A DNA stretch of 64,000 nucleotides from the NCBI GenBank assembly GCA_021399435.1, contig JAJTUP010000008.1, positions 372,001 through 436,000 on the forward strand, in the 5' to 3' direction. Shown here one piece after another: positions 21,309 to 33,929 of this stretch (the first letter of the stretch is position 1; every line of letters begins with the position of its first letter). The position numbers were made by a program, and so were the translations under genes. Under the pieces are notes generated by a model that made no database searches, had not been told where the DNA came from, and saw nothing but the letters and a program-made list of their open reading frames with translations. This DNA comes from Diaporthe sp. PMI_573 (Eukaryota; Ascomycota; Sordariomycetes; Diaporthales; Diaporthaceae).

Positions 21309-24166
21309 TCACCATCCTCGTTTTGAGACTCCGCGTGGTTCGTATCGGTCATTCGAGCTGCTGCCAACGCTCCCCCCTCCGCGGCCTTCTTCCAGGCTTC
21401 GACGACCCATCTCGCTAACCTGCATGTCGAAAACAAGTGGCTCTTCATCGGCGTCGTTGTCACCACGCCCTGCGCCATACCGGCCGCTCGAACTGCCCGC
21501 AAAGCTGCCCCTCGAGGACTGTGGCGGCGTCGGCCGACCGCGCGTGCTCGTGTAGCGAAGACGGCCCGGCGAGCTCGCAGCATTGCCAGCAAGCAGACCT
21601 CCCGATAGGTTCCTCTCGCGCTCCGCCAGACTTGGCGACCCGCCTGCCGCAGAAGTCCGTATGTTCGCCGCCGGCTGAAGGCCCAAGGCATCGTCCGTCG
21701 AGTCATCCCGCTCCATGCCGAACAGAGTACTAGCAGTCGGTGGGTCACGTTCGGCCCCGAGGCTGATGCTCCGGTGTCCTCCAAATGCCAGCTCTGCTTC
21801 CTCATCCTCGGCCATCGCCCGGTGTTGCTGCGCGACCGAGCTTGATCTGCGATTGGTCTGCAGGATTCTAGGTGACAGGGGAAGAGGGATGTCGATCGCC
21901 GTGGTGCCTTCGGGGCTAAGCGCAGCCTCGGTGGCTGACTCTTCCTCAGTCGACGCAAATCGAGGAGCCACACGCGCGCCTCGCTCATCGACCCGACCCT
22001 GGGCTTGCGCTTCATAATTAATGATCGAGTTCTCACTGAGCCGCGACGGAATGGCTGGCGTGTGCGGAGTGTGTGGGGAGAGCGGCTTTCCAGGCGACGA
22101 GGAGACCGACATGGACGTTCCTGGTGCCACCATTCCCGGGACGCTTGTCAACTGACGGCTGGACGAGCTCGATGATCGTTGCAGTTGCACCGAGGAAGCC
22201 ATAGACTCCGTGAGGGCGTTATTTGAGTCGCGCATGTGCTGGAACTTTGAAAGCTGTGCCACTGTTCGCTTGGTCGCCGACTCGCCCTTCTTTCCAGGCT
22301 CGAAACTCGGAAGCGTCTTCTTGCTATCCAGGATCTTGAGAAACTCGGAAATGTTATCATCATCGGCATTCAATGACCCCGAACTGGTCTGACCCCCAGC
22401 CTCAGCCAACAAGCCGGATCCAGGTTGAGCAATTGAAGACGAGAGACTCTGCCGTCCACTACTGGCCTGGTCGTCATCGACTCCTCTGCTTTGACCGCCG
22501 AACGACAGCCTTCCCCTGCGATGACTGAAGCTGCTGCTGATTCGGCCGCTGGACGGCCTAGGAGATGAGCTCACAGGTATCTCGACAGCGGGCGGTCCCC
22601 CTCGGAGGGAGGCCGGCATGCCAGCTGTTAACGAGTTACGGTTTCGAGCTTGGGTGAGTGCACTCGGCCCCGACTGCCTCTGGCCGGAGAGAGGCGAGGC
22701 GGATACGTCCCCATCTGGGATCCTAGGAGAGCCGGATAGGGAACCTGCCTTGAATGGCTGAAATGAGACCGAAGTGCGCCTTCCGGAAGTCTCCCTACCA
22801 CGGACCGAAGGACGGATTGGTAAAGAATGGCGTGGCTCTTCTACACTTGCCGGAACTGAACCGGAAGGAGAGCTGGTTTCCGAACCCGCGGGCTTTACAG
22901 CCTTTAGAGCCGACATGGGACTGGTGCCCAGGGCTCCGGCTCCATGAAACGTGGAGAGGCTGCCATAGGTTTGTTGAGCATCCGAAGAGATTCCTCCGTG
23001 TCGCCTAGAGGGCAAAGAGCCCACCTCGGCCGAACTTTCTCGACGACTTGGCTCCCTGCCCTGTGGTATTGATGGTTTGAAGAAGTTCTCATCTACGCCC
23101 ATGAAGCGGGAACTAAGAAGCGACTCCGCGTCATCGACCCGGAAGTGGCATTCGTTGCGGTATGCGACCGAAGCGTAGAAGCGGCCTACCGGAACCTCCA
23201 AGTCTCCTAGCATGTAGTCGGTCACCACGTCGCGGCCGTCGCTGATGGGCAGGCGGAGCGCATCATGGCCACCTGACCCTGTCTCGCCCGTCAAGATGCG
23301 GCACTTGACTTCTAGGGCCGGTTGAGATTTCCTCGTCATATTTTGTTGGGAGAATTTGTACGAAGGTATTATTCGACTGGCCGTGAACAGAGCCCGGAAG
23401 AATATTATGCACTTTTTGTAAATCGTGGGCAGTGTCTGGCCGAAATCCTCAATGTCTTCGGTCGGTGTAGGCTTCAATTCGAGACGCCACCGCTCCAGTA
23501 TGACTTCAGTATTTCGCCTTCTGGAGGTCGGGCTGTCATCGCTAGTTTCTGAAGAATTCAAGGCCGCGAGCACGTCCCACCTCTTACCATTGTCGTCAAC
23601 CACTACCAGGCATTGGCTTGGGGAGAGGCGAGAGGCATCCAAATACGTCTCGATGACCATTGCTGGGAAGGGGTGTTCGAAGGCGCTGCAAGTTTTCCAC
23701 AAGCGGAAATCGTTTCGAAATTCGTCAATCTCGTCGGTTTCTAATGAAAACTTGAGGTCATGGTCAGCATTTTACCGGCATAATTCATGTTGTGTGTGGA
23801 CATACCCATTTGTTGGTCTTGCCCGCTCCCAAGGGCGTTGTCTTGATGCGCGCCTGGGCCACAAGCACTGCAGCCTTGAGAAATAGGTTCTAGAGCACGT
23901 CAGCTCATACGGACTCAAGAGGAAAGGGTGCCCTGGCAACGAACCTGAACGATTGAATCCAGCTTCTTGATGGATTCAGGACTCGGCCCCTTGAACTCGA
24001 ATTCTCCGCTTCCACCAGAGCTAGAGGGCCCTCGTCTGGGTGATTCCGGCAAAGCCCTGGCCTGGGCCCCTATTCCTTCTCTGGGATTGTTTGATCGTGT
24101 GGGATTTGTTTGAGGTGAGGAGGCAGGAGATGCCGTCCTCGGCGGGTGTCTAGGGTGCTGATGCAT
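21309..24166 (-). CDS. ATG13: Autophagy-related protein 13
   Basis: Three exons (24166-23945, 23889-23806, 23750-21309) encode 915 residues. After a Pro/Ser-rich leader comes the HORMA domain (about residues 65-300): IKKLDSIVQNLFLKAAVLVAQARI, NKWFSLETDEIDEF, PAMVIETYLD, LEVKCRILTG and GRFYASVAYRNECHFRVDD. The C-terminal 600 residues are Ser-rich and probably disordered, including a short block EFLKILDSKKTLPSFEPGKK resembling the Atg1/Atg17-binding part. It ends with EEPLVFDMQVSEMGRRSLEEGR, the conserved tail of the family. Atg13 activates the Atg1 kinase and is held inactive by TORC1 phosphorylation. A TORC1 subunit gene lies about 20 kb away in the same window, which I take as coincidence. 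The NKW|FSLETDE junction confirms the second intron. First ATG of the frame chosen as start. Confidence 0.93.
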
Positions 24167-26736
24167 GTTGAGGGGCGGTTCGGGGCTGGGATATTACTTG
24201 GTATGTTGGTGAGTCGGTCCTGGAGGAGGAGGGTTCCACGGGGGGATGATGCTGATCGCTTGCAGGAGGCTTGACGCAAGACTGATGACTGACAACGAAT
24301 GGTGGGTAGTAGGTGTGGCGGCTGCCGGGTGATGGTGTCGTGGAGTGTGCGGCGCTGCTGAGTTTCTACTCTCGATTCCAGCGCACATCGGCATCCATTG
24401 TTACACTTTGACAGGAGGGACTTGTGAAGAGACCATAAGGCAGACTGGTGAAAGCTTGCACGCAGAGCTAGGCAGGCTGTGGGTGGAGGTGGAAGCCTCC
24501 GAGGCGGGTTGGTTGGCTCTAGAGAATAGGCACCGATGCGCACCAATTGCTCAATTCAGGGGTGATAGCTGCGGTAGCTGTCACGATTGGTTTCTGTGGC
24601 TGGCTGCGATCTAGAGAGCCGCAGCCATGATGGATGCGCACCTATGCTCGGGCAGACTGGCGACGGGAGTGGATGTTGAGAGCCGGATATGCAGTCCAGG
24701 AGACGGACAGACAGGACGACAGCCAAGGTCACCAAGGACAGGCTCGTTAGGCCGGAAGGAAGTTGAGCAGATGCTCGGTGTGCATAGATGCTGAAGAGAA
24801 CTGACGTTACGAATGTGGACCTATGACCAGGATGGATCTGCGATGACTGAGAATATGCAGGGTGGCAGTCGAAGTCATGGGTGTTGAAGCATGCCTCGTG
24901 ATCCTGGCGGCTCTGTCGTCATCCGGTGCCGAGGAAGCTACTTGACTAACAGTAGACTCTGTGTTGCGAGGGCGGCCGCTCAGCTATGCAGGCCAGCGCA
25001 GGGGCTGGGAACAAGGCAGGACTGGAGTCTGGCTGCTCCTCTCGGGGGGAAACAAAAGACAGAAGAGACGGGGGAGAAATGCAGGTATCCAAAGGCAGAG
25101 ATAGCCGAGCAATGGGTAGTTGGGACAAGATAGGAGGCCCGGCCTGATGCGAGTGAGCCAGAGTGCGGGTGACTGGGTGTGACTGATGCAGGAAGGATGA
25201 TGGGTGTTGGGTGTAGTGTCAACGGAGCGGGATGTGGAGCATTGCGTCTGTGCAGGCCGGCCAGGCGCAGTAGCCCAGTTCTGGCAGCCTCACACACTGC
25301 TGTGGGTACCTGGCTGGCACGCATGGGTCTCCAGAGATCATTTGCATCTGGTATATATAATACACTGAGCTGTAATTTTATCAGTTCATATCCGTCGTGG
25401 ACTTGGTCCTCAGTGCAAGATGCCCATTGTGTTGATGGACAAAGCATCTCGTGCTCCCCTACACAGTAGCTCTTCGTCCACGGCCGCTCTTGACCGCTGT
25501 TCAAACAGTCTGCACAGGAGGTACTTAGGTATAGTCTACCTGCTTCGGGATGCCCAGATGGGGGAATACAAGAACTAGCTTGGCTCTGGGTGGGATGAAA
25601 ACCATACACAATGCTCTCATGCATAGGTCTGAATCATACCATATGAACATATCATCATCATACATGCAGTGGTTCTTATATCCACCACCCTATTGAGTGC
25701 TCATCAATGCCGACACCACCATTACTGAATCATTCCCGAGGTCCCCAGCAGGGTAGCACGGCCAAGCTCATCCGTGATCGGCCACGGGAGATAGATAAGA
25801 GATAAGATAAGAAACGGTGTACCGTACCGGCACTGCATTGGACCTCACGGCCTGACTGCATCCTGCGTCCTACAGCACCAAACCAGGCATGGTTGGCGCT
25901 GTACTACACCAACTGATCAGTAGCTGCATTGTCCGAGTTACCATCTAACCTAGTCAACTGACTCACCTGACTTCTGTCGTCCGACCGCTCACCATGTCGG
26001 ATAGAGCGGACAGTCTCGAGGGTGTCTGCCGTCCGTGATCCAACTGCAACACACCTCGCACCACTCACTCAGAAAGCTTTTTGCGAGCGTCTCGGTTCTG
26101 TCTTCGCATCATGGCTGGGAACCAAAATGGGAAAAGAAAGATCCGAAATATATTACTATTGTCAATGGTCTCGTGGCTGCATCGTATTGACAAAAGTGAT
26201 ATCTAAGTCTTCTCGAATTATGGCTTGTGCAGATATAGCAAATTCAAGTTCTAAGCCGAGCATGTCAAGGCGGCCTCAGATTCTACTCCGGAGCCAACAG
26301 TATCCATGGAGCTGGCCAAATATTTTTTTGTGACAGACTCTAAAGTGCCCCAATCCAGGTTATTGTCTGGAAAAGTCCCAAAATCTACTCTGTTTAAGAA
26401 GTGTACGAAAGCTCAAGTCCATACACTCAGTATTTAAACCTCCATGTATTCTCGTCCGAAACGAGCAGGATTGTTCACCCAAACAGAACTCAAAGTGTTC
26501 CACGGTAAAATTCGACATCCTTCAGCACGCTGCCGCCATGTCTTTATATTCTATGGGCTCGATCAGGGAAATATGTACCACGAATCAAAAAAGCCAACCA
26601 ACCACATCACAGAGCAACAGATCTCTGAACAAGTTACGGCGATCTAACCAAAATCCCATGCAGACAATCAGACATTTTGCGCGACGACAAGCTTGCTTTA
26701 CATTGCAGCACTTGAAATGCGTTCTGGCCATATGTG
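24167..26736. other. 2.6 kb gene-free spacer (ATG13 upstream region)
   Basis: Contains the ATG13 promoter and leader and the 3' region of the IBtk-like gene. The longest frame, 214 codons on the minus strand at 24980-25624, is rich in Ser/His/Pro/Cys and lacks any domain or intron logic. Composition drops to A+T-rich around 25640-25830 and 26130-26420. I recognise nothing in it. Confidence 0.55.
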
Positions 26737-29700
26737 TCAAGTCGAGGCCTTCGCAACAGCACCATCACGACCCCTGCCGCGCCTGTTCCCCCGGCCTCCC
26801 CTCCCCTGGTCCTGATTCTGTTGCCTCGCCGCTTCACCCTCGGCACCAGCAGCGGCGCCGGGATCAGGGTTGGCACCGCTAGCCCCGGCCCCTCTGACAC
26901 CGCCTCCTCTGGGCTTGCCGCTCCGGCCTCGTCGGCCCTTGCTACTGCTCTTGCCCTCCTCCCGCTCCTTCTCCCTATTCGACCTCCTCGCCTCCTCTTC
27001 CTGCGTCCGCCGCGACTCTTCCTCCCACCACTCCTGGAACGCTTGCTCCTGCTGGATCTCCTGCAGGCTGCGCTTGGCCACCGCCTCCTTGACGCTCTCG
27101 AGGTTGCGCCTCTCCTGGTCGATGATGTCGGCCATGCTGAGCCCTATGATCGGCTCTGACTTGGTTGCTGGTTTGATGTATGATTTCGAGTGCGGGACGA
27201 CTGGCTTGTTGGACATGTCGGCCGAGAAAGTGGAGGTAGAAGATATTCTTGGTGATGGCCGGACTGGTGGTGTTGCCGCCGGTGTCCGCGACTGGCCAGA
27301 GTGCCGTGTATCTGGGGACTGTGTCCGTCGAGGAATGGACTTGGCTGACGCTTCTGCCGCCACGAGGGGCTTCGTAACTGGCGGAGCTGACTTTGGCGCA
27401 TCTGCCTGGTTATCCTTGGAAGCGACTTTGGACTCGCTGGATGCTGCCTTCCAAGGCGATGGTCTGGGGTCTGTCTTTGGTTTCTCCCACGCAGTCTTGT
27501 CCGACAGTGCTTGGGCGAACTGAGCAGCCTGTTCCGCTTGGAGCTGTTGCAGCTTCTTGCGTTCTTTTTGTGACATTTTCGCCTGTGAAGGTTTGCTCGA
27601 GGCCTCTTTCGCCTGTTGCGCAGCCAGACCAGCAGACAAAGCCGAACGGGCAGGCGGTGTCTCATCCATGATTTCCCTAAGGTCAAGCTTGGCAGTTGGC
27701 AATTTCGCAGAGGCCCACGGGCTCCCTGGTTTGACAGAAGGCGTGGCCGAAGGCTGACCAGCCAGGGAAGTCGGGGTAAGTCCAAGACCTGCTGGCGAAG
27801 CACTCAAGGGCGAGTCCCGGACAGGTTTCGGGCGTTGACCGCGAAAGGATTCGCTCAACGGAGGAATTTGGTCGAGTTCGATTTTCTTCCTTGAGCTCAA
27901 AGCCCTCTCAGGCCGTATAGATGGGCTGTCCAGTGGTCCCTCATCCTCGTCCATATCGAACATGAGGTCAGGCTGACCAGCTTTGGGGCGAAGATCAGGA
28001 CTAAAGGGCTCATTTCTTCTCGCAGCACCCTTGCCCTTGGACTTATCCATAGAAGGAGATGCGGGATGGATGTCCTCGAGGCTGCCAAATTTGCCCTTGA
28101 GCGAGGACGAGAGCTTCCTCTCATCCTCCTTTTGACTAGCTTTGAAAGCCATTTCCTTGACCCTGCGTTGCCTTTCCTCATCTATGTCTTGTGCCAGATT
28201 CGGATATTGTTCGTGAAGCAGGAGCGCCGCCCGACCGCTCCTCACAAACGGGTAACGAGCAAGCTGATTGCCTCTGACCACTTCGTCCAGGTCAAGTAGT
28301 AGCTCCTCGTCGAGGTCAGCCAGGAGGTTGTTCTCGAGCATGTTCTCCAGCTGAAGAGTTATGTACTCTAGGCCGGCATCCTTGAATTCGGTAACAGAGC
28401 ATGGACTGATGGCGTTCAGGAAGTGTGCAATGTTGCGAGTGTTGATAAATCGAGCCAAGACCTGCTGGCAGATTTGCGACAAGCGGTCGAGCATGAGCTC
28501 ATTGGCGACAGAAAGTACATCCATTACCAAGTCCGTAAATTCGTCCAGATTGTCAGTCACGACTCCATCAAACATTTGGTCCCCTGTGTCAGAATAAAGG
28601 TAGCTGAGAACAAATTTGAAAGTCTCTGGATCGATGTGCTTGAGGTCAACGGGTATTCTTTCCGAAGGCCCCTGAGCAGCAAGTCGGTTCGCAAGCCACA
28701 TGCCCTGGGACCGTCCGTAGAACAGACCCTCGAAGAACGGGCATCTTCGACACAGAAAAGAGCTGTGAACCGGTATCTCATCACCGTCGAGCTCCACAAC
28801 GGCGTCCGCATCGTCGAAGAACAGTGGGTCTTCTAGGGCTGATCGCAAATCCTGATCTAGTTGCCTTTGAGGGTCGACTTGCTTCTGGGCTGCGGCATCC
28901 AGCTTTCCAAGCTCCAGATTGCTCGCTGTCCTGACGACTTCAGCTCGAATTTGACGATACCTATAGGCTAGTGACGAATCGTGGCGAGTGTAGTTCCATG
29001 CCGGAATGACACGATCTTCGTACATATAGACAACCAAGTTCAGCAGTGAAATGATGTCAAGGCTAGTTAAAGTCACGGCGATCTGTTCATCAAGCTTCTC
29101 AATGACGAACACATCAGAAGGCTTGTAAGTGCCGCTGGTCCGGAAGGACCACAGAGCTTGTCGGAGAACAGGGCTCCTCCCGGAAAGTATCCAGCTGTGA
29201 ACTGGGACTTGTAGCTCAGGGTGGGAAGAGGAGCGGATGACTGTGTCCAGAGCAGACTATAAGAGGTTAGATAACGGACTCAAAACAAGACGAAGCACAG
29301 TCTGCGTTGCTGTTCACACTCGGGAAACGTAGAAAGCATCAAGAATTCTTCTACATACCTGTGTAGACTCGTTACGGGAACGCCACGACAACAAGTAGTT
29401 CTGAAGGTCCGTTTCGAGGTCGGGCGATTTCAGAACCTCGAATGCGACGGACCCCAGTCTCTGCTGAAGCGTAGTGGCATCCCAGGTCTTGAGGATACCC
29501 TTTCCCTTGGGGCCCGGGTCAGAGGACTTGAAGTCCCGGAGGCAGTTGAGCGGCGCAATGTCGTCCCAGAGGGTCTGGCGACCAACGTTGACTTGCTCGC
29601 GCATGACTTCAGAGTCTTTTCGAACGGCGGCGAAGGCCCCAAAGACAGAGCTTCGCACTGTGGCGATGTTGGTGATTCCCGGCACACGCTGGAACTTGAA

Positions 29701-31657
29701 ATCTTTGCGCTTTGCTTCACTGGAACCGGCCACGTGGGTGTCTTTTGCTTTGGCCCTGATTATACGACGCCATACCGCCCCCGATTGTGTGCTGATAATG
29801 ACTGCACCATGTTCGCCCACATCGACGGACCTTACTCCGTCCTTGTGGGCGCTCCAGATGCAGATCGGCTGACTGACAGCGCCTTTGATCTTTGAGGGAT
29901 TTGTAGTGGACATGGACAACTGAGCATCGGCTTTCTTCGTGAGATTCATGGAGAAGAGGTCGCCACGACCGCTTACTCCTACGATGGTTTCGCCGCCTGA
30001 AGCAATGTACTTGATCCGGTTCCGCTCTGCATCGTAACGCGAAGACATGGATATGTTGCCAAGGCGTTGGCTTGTGAGTCCGACTTCGCCGAAAGGAAAC
30101 TTGACGACGTTGTAGCCATAACTTGTGAACACAACCACGGTGTAGTTCGCGAGGAGGCAGGTCGTCGCCTTGTCGATGGCCGAAACCATGGTTATGCCAC
30201 TGTTTAATAAGGATGCGGCTACTTTCCTGGGCGTCTGCTGTACCTCAAGCGAGCGAGAATCGGCATCCATCAGAGCCAGCCTGAGACTTGTCAGCGAACC
30301 AGGTCTTGCGAAAGACGATGCTCGAAATAACTCACTGGCCGGTGTTGCGACCCCAGCAGTAAAGACTGCCGGCACTCGTGAACGCCACCGAGTGAATAGT
30401 TGACGCAGCAACGCCAACTATGGCCTCCTTTTTGAGTGGCCCGAATAACTGCCGGGGTAAAAGACTCATAGCCTCCTCCCCAGGAGGAGGCTCAGGCAGC
30501 ACATAACCGAGCGCCGAGTCTGCATTGGACCCCCAGCTATACAAACCACCGTCCGAAGTCACGGCCAAGGTGTGGTTCTGTCCCAGTGCGACTTGAGTCA
30601 CTTTCTTGTTGGTGAGGCCACCTTGTACTGGGGTATATGTGAACCGCGTGTTCTCGTCTCCCAGTCCGAGTCTACCTCCACGGCCAATGCCACAAATGTA
30701 CAGGTTGGAAACAGGATCCGTCGTCAAAATGGCACTGTGGTATTTCGACAAGGCTACGTCATGCACGAGCAGCTCCTTGTGACGAGTGAGCGTTGGTATT
30801 TGTTCGGCCGTCTCAACGCCCCCTTTCTCGAGATATTCTTCGTAGAACCGTTGGATCAAATGATCAGGGCGCTCAAGGTAGACCCGCTCGGGGTATTGTC
30901 GGTCATCTTCGTCTCCGAGACCAAGTGAGAAGTTCTTGTTGCTTCCAAACGCGAAGACTTCAGTCCCATTGACGAGGTCCAGCAGGCCACTGTTACCAAC
31001 ATTGTCTGTCGCAAGCGGGATTTCCTCACTCTCCGAATCGTCGTCCGAGTTATCCGCATCATCCAGGCTCTTCAGATCCCGCTCACCAATAGTCGAGTTG
31101 TACAAGTCGAACGGACTGTTGCCCTCGTTATCCTTGGTCTTTATGAGCCTGCCGACTCTGGAGACAGATGTGCCAACGGTCAGGCCTGCCAAATCTCTTC
31201 GCTCTTTGTCTAGCAACAGTCTCGCGATCGAGACGTTTCCGGTGTACAGCGCGCGGTGAAGGGCATTCCAGCCGCTCTCGGGGTCTTGCACGTGGATATC
31301 GACGGCGGGGTGATCGAGGAGGGCTTCGACAAAGGCGATTGCGTTCTCGGAGTCGGAGGAGGCGGCGCGCAGGAGGATGGTCAGGCCCATGTAGTCGCGA
31401 CTGTTGACTTCGGCGCGACCAAAGTTCATGTTGCCAGACCGCGCGCCGCCTGCGCCTGACCCCAGGGCCGACGCCTTGCGCGACTTGAAGGCATTCCTGG
31501 GCGACGTCCCGAATGCGCCGGGGCTCGAGGCTCCTCCTGTTCCTACGCTGGGGCTCTTGGAGGTGCTCTGGGAATTGTAACCGGAGGGGGCCAGCAGGCG
31601 CCGAAACCTGTCGACGTTGTCCTCATGGTAGGCTTTCCACAGCAAGCTGTGACTCAT
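26737..31657 (-). CDS. Ankyrin/RCC1/double-BTB protein (IBtk-like)
   Basis: Three exons (31657-30336, 30280-29359, 29256-26737) encode 1587 residues. Order: MSHSLLWKAYHEDNVDRFRRLL, then ankyrin repeats (about 85-160; RDYMGLTILLRAA, SGWNALHRALYTGNVSIARLLL). An RCC1-type propeller follows (about 235-500; EVFAFGSNKNFSLGLGD, ICGIGRGGRLGLGDENTRF, LYSWGSNADSALG, LYCWGRNTGQLALMD). A first BTB lies just after residue 760 (VPVHSWILSGRSPVLR) and a second near 890-1010 (AVVELDGDEIPVHSSFLCRRCPFF). The low-complexity C-terminus has a helical EWWEEESRRTQEEEARR stretch and an RGG-rich tail. This is the architecture of animal inhibitor of Bruton tyrosine kinase, a cullin-3 substrate adaptor; a ubiquitin-ligase adaptor role is inferred. 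The junction RNTGQ|LALMD restores an RCC1 blade, supporting intron 1. Confidence 0.88.
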
Positions 31658-32921
31658 TGAGCCGGAGTGACGGGCGGACTAGACTCTTCCAGCACTTCGG
31701 TGCACCTCGCTGTGAGTCTCGATTTGGATCACGGCGTTTTTAAAGGTGCAAAGGAAGTGCGGAAGAGGGACTCGGAAGTTCGGGTGCGATGTCGAGTTGG
31801 ATGCGCGCAGTGGAGGATGTGTGTCGCTGGTCGGGGGGAAAGTTGCCACCTGTAGTAATAAGCTGTGGTGGTGGAGACAAGGCGGGCAACCAGTGACGGG
31901 TTCGATTGATGCTGTACTGATTTGGAGGTCGATCTGCCGTGCGAAAAGATTAAGAGCCGTTGGTTAGATCGGCAGCGAATTCCGGGTACAGAAAAAAGAA
32001 AGTAAAAGGGGGTGTACAAGTTGTGGTCGAGTGGCAGTAAGTTGAGGAGGGGCATATGCAGCCACAATGAGGCATAGTGACGACGAGACGAGGCCCAGCT
32101 ATTACTTAGACCCGATGCGCGTATCACCCGCGCCGAGGCCCTCGAGCAAGCTGCCCACCAATCAAGCAGCACACCCGCCAACCGTGCTCAAGGCGAGGCC
32201 TCTCCGGAAAGCTACAGGCACAGCAGGGCTCGCGCACACCGCAAGGAACATAATCAGCAGAAGTTTTGGGGGGTTGAGGCTCGACTAAGACATCTCAACT
32301 TCTTGGCGGAACAGACTGGGAGACTTGCGATTCTTCATACAGTTCATGGACCCCAACCTTCTGTTCAAGTCCTCTTGTAATACAACATCTATATGATCTT
32401 TGACCGCAGTATATATAAGTCGTCGTACAACCTGTAAGATGCATGTATTCCCAGTACAGTACCCTGCAATTATTCAAGATCCCTGCAAGCTATGCAGATG
32501 CAAGCCGTCAAAGCTATTGTGGGGCGTACGAGCTGTGCCAACCTGGAAGGTTACCTCCGGTCTTCGCCCTGGTCTGACAGAAGCAAATAATACAGATCTG
32601 TATTCTCCAGCCGCCCGAAGAGTAAAAGGTTTTCAACTCAGACACACAAACTTCTCGGCAATCTCTCCAAACGATTCGCAACGCATCGATAATGTTTGCT
32701 TCCTATGAGTTACTGAACTGAAGAATATCTGCCATCAGGGAATCACTACCAAGCCAGTCACGAAACGAACAAAGCGCGCAACCAGGTCAGCGTTGCTAGA
32801 AAGGAGCGTCCACCAGCAAGGGCGTGAACTCGAGGCCAACCCGGAGAAACTGTCAAACCCAAAGAAACGCAGAGATCCGTCCAAACGCCGCACGTAAGAT
32901 CACCGAGTCCCACCCACTTAT
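31658..32921. other. Spacer with IBtk-like promoter and carrier 3' region
   Basis: Flanked by two minus-strand genes. No gene, repeat or RNA gene recognised; a TATATA-like stretch lies at 32408-32416. Confidence 0.55.
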
Positions 32922-33929
32922 TTACTTGGTGAGCCAGCCGAGGTAATCCGCCACGATGAGCGTCACCATGGCATGCGGCGCAATGCGCACGTAGTATGTT
33001 CCGAAGCCGCGGTAGAAGCGCAGCAGGCCCTCCTGTTTGGTGACCTTGACGAAGCAGTCGGCCATGCTCTTGTATGGAAGCTTGCCGTCGGGGCCCCTGC
33101 TCTGCTTCTGCAACCGTGTCTTGACGAAGTCGAACGGCAGGGAGAAGAAGGATGCGAAGAAGCCGGCAATTGCACTGGCGCTGAGAGTCTGCGTGCGCGA
33201 CGACCACTCCGTGCGCGTCTTGAGCTGCGACTTGGCCTCGCTGAAGAATGCGAGCTGCCCGAAGTTAAGCGCCATCGCTCGCACGACTGTTGGGGTTGCT
33301 CCGGCCCACAGGGCGGCGACGCCCTCGCTCTTCGCGATGCGTGACAGGGCGTCGATGACCGACTTGTAGTTCTTGCGCTGATCCATAGGTTTCAGACCGT
33401 CGCTTTGCATCCGGATCAAGGCCAGGTCCGCCGGGTTGCCGATCATGGCTGCGATGCCACCAGCTGAGAGACCTGCCATGGCGCGTTCTTTGAAGCCGAT
33501 GCTTTGATCCTTCGCCTTTGCTCTGGCTGTCAACTGGCCCATGAAGGTGTCGAAGAAGCCGATGCGTGCGGTCGTGTAGACAGCCTGTCGCAGCAGACCA
33601 GCCGACAGGCCAGTGTACAGATCAAGAACCTTTCCTTTGGCGATGATCTCGCGGGTGACGGAGAGGGGTGTCGGCTTCGGACCTGTTGCCACACCCTCAC
33701 CGGCTAGCTGGATGCGCACCTTGACCATGTCGACCGGTTGGATGACTGAAGTTGCTACCATTCCACTCAACCCGCCGTTAATGAAGGGCAGCGCGGCCCT
33801 CATGTAGGGAGTGTGCAGGAAGTCGTTGGCGACAGCTGCGCCTTCGCTCTGCACGTTCTTGGCCGAGCCCATGACTTCTGAGGTCTTGGACCTGGCTGCC
33901 TCGGCGGCCTGCTTGATGGTGTTGGACAT
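32922..33929 (-). CDS. Mitochondrial 2-oxoglutarate/malate-type carrier
   Basis: A single uninterrupted exon of 335 residues with the three tandem carrier repeats. Signatures: QPVDMVKVRIQ, NPADLALIRMQ and LPFDFVKTRLQ, each at the end of an odd-numbered transmembrane helix. The sequence resembles the SLC25A11 oxoglutarate carrier (FINGGLSGMVATSVIQPVD, YTTARIGFFDTF, AMALNFGQLAFFSEAKSQL), which swaps 2-oxoglutarate for malate across the inner mitochondrial membrane. An N-terminal extension of about 45 residues precedes the first helix. The second repeat has L in the usual acidic/basic signature region (PADLALIR), as in known oxoglutarate carriers. Unlike the other carrier in this window it has no introns. 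Substrate is inferred from similarity, not demonstrated. Confidence 0.9.
   Translation of the reverse strand: MSNTIKQAAEAARSKTSEVMGSAKNVQSEGAAVANDFLHTPYMRAALPFINGGLSGMVATSVIQPVDMVKVRIQLAGEGVATGPKPTPLSVTREIIAKGKVLDLYTGLSAGLLRQAVYTTARIGFFDTFMGQLTARAKAKDQSIGFKERAMAGLSAGGIAAMIGNPADLALIRMQSDGLKPMDQRKNYKSVIDALSRIAKSEGVAALWAGATPTVVRAMALNFGQLAFFSEAKSQLKTRTEWSSRTQTLSASAIAGFFASFFSLPFDFVKTRLQKQSRGPDGKLPYKSMADCFVKVTKQEGLLRFYRGFGTYYVRIAPHAMVTLIVADYLGWLTK

Noticed and set aside
275..24166. Co-location of a TORC1 subunit gene and ATG13 as a functional cluster
   Set aside because: About 20 kb apart with unrelated genes between; fungi do not generally cluster these pathways.
24980..25624. 214-codon minus-strand frame in the ATG13 upstream region
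   Set aside because: No domain, mixed composition, and overlapping frames of similar quality on the other strand.
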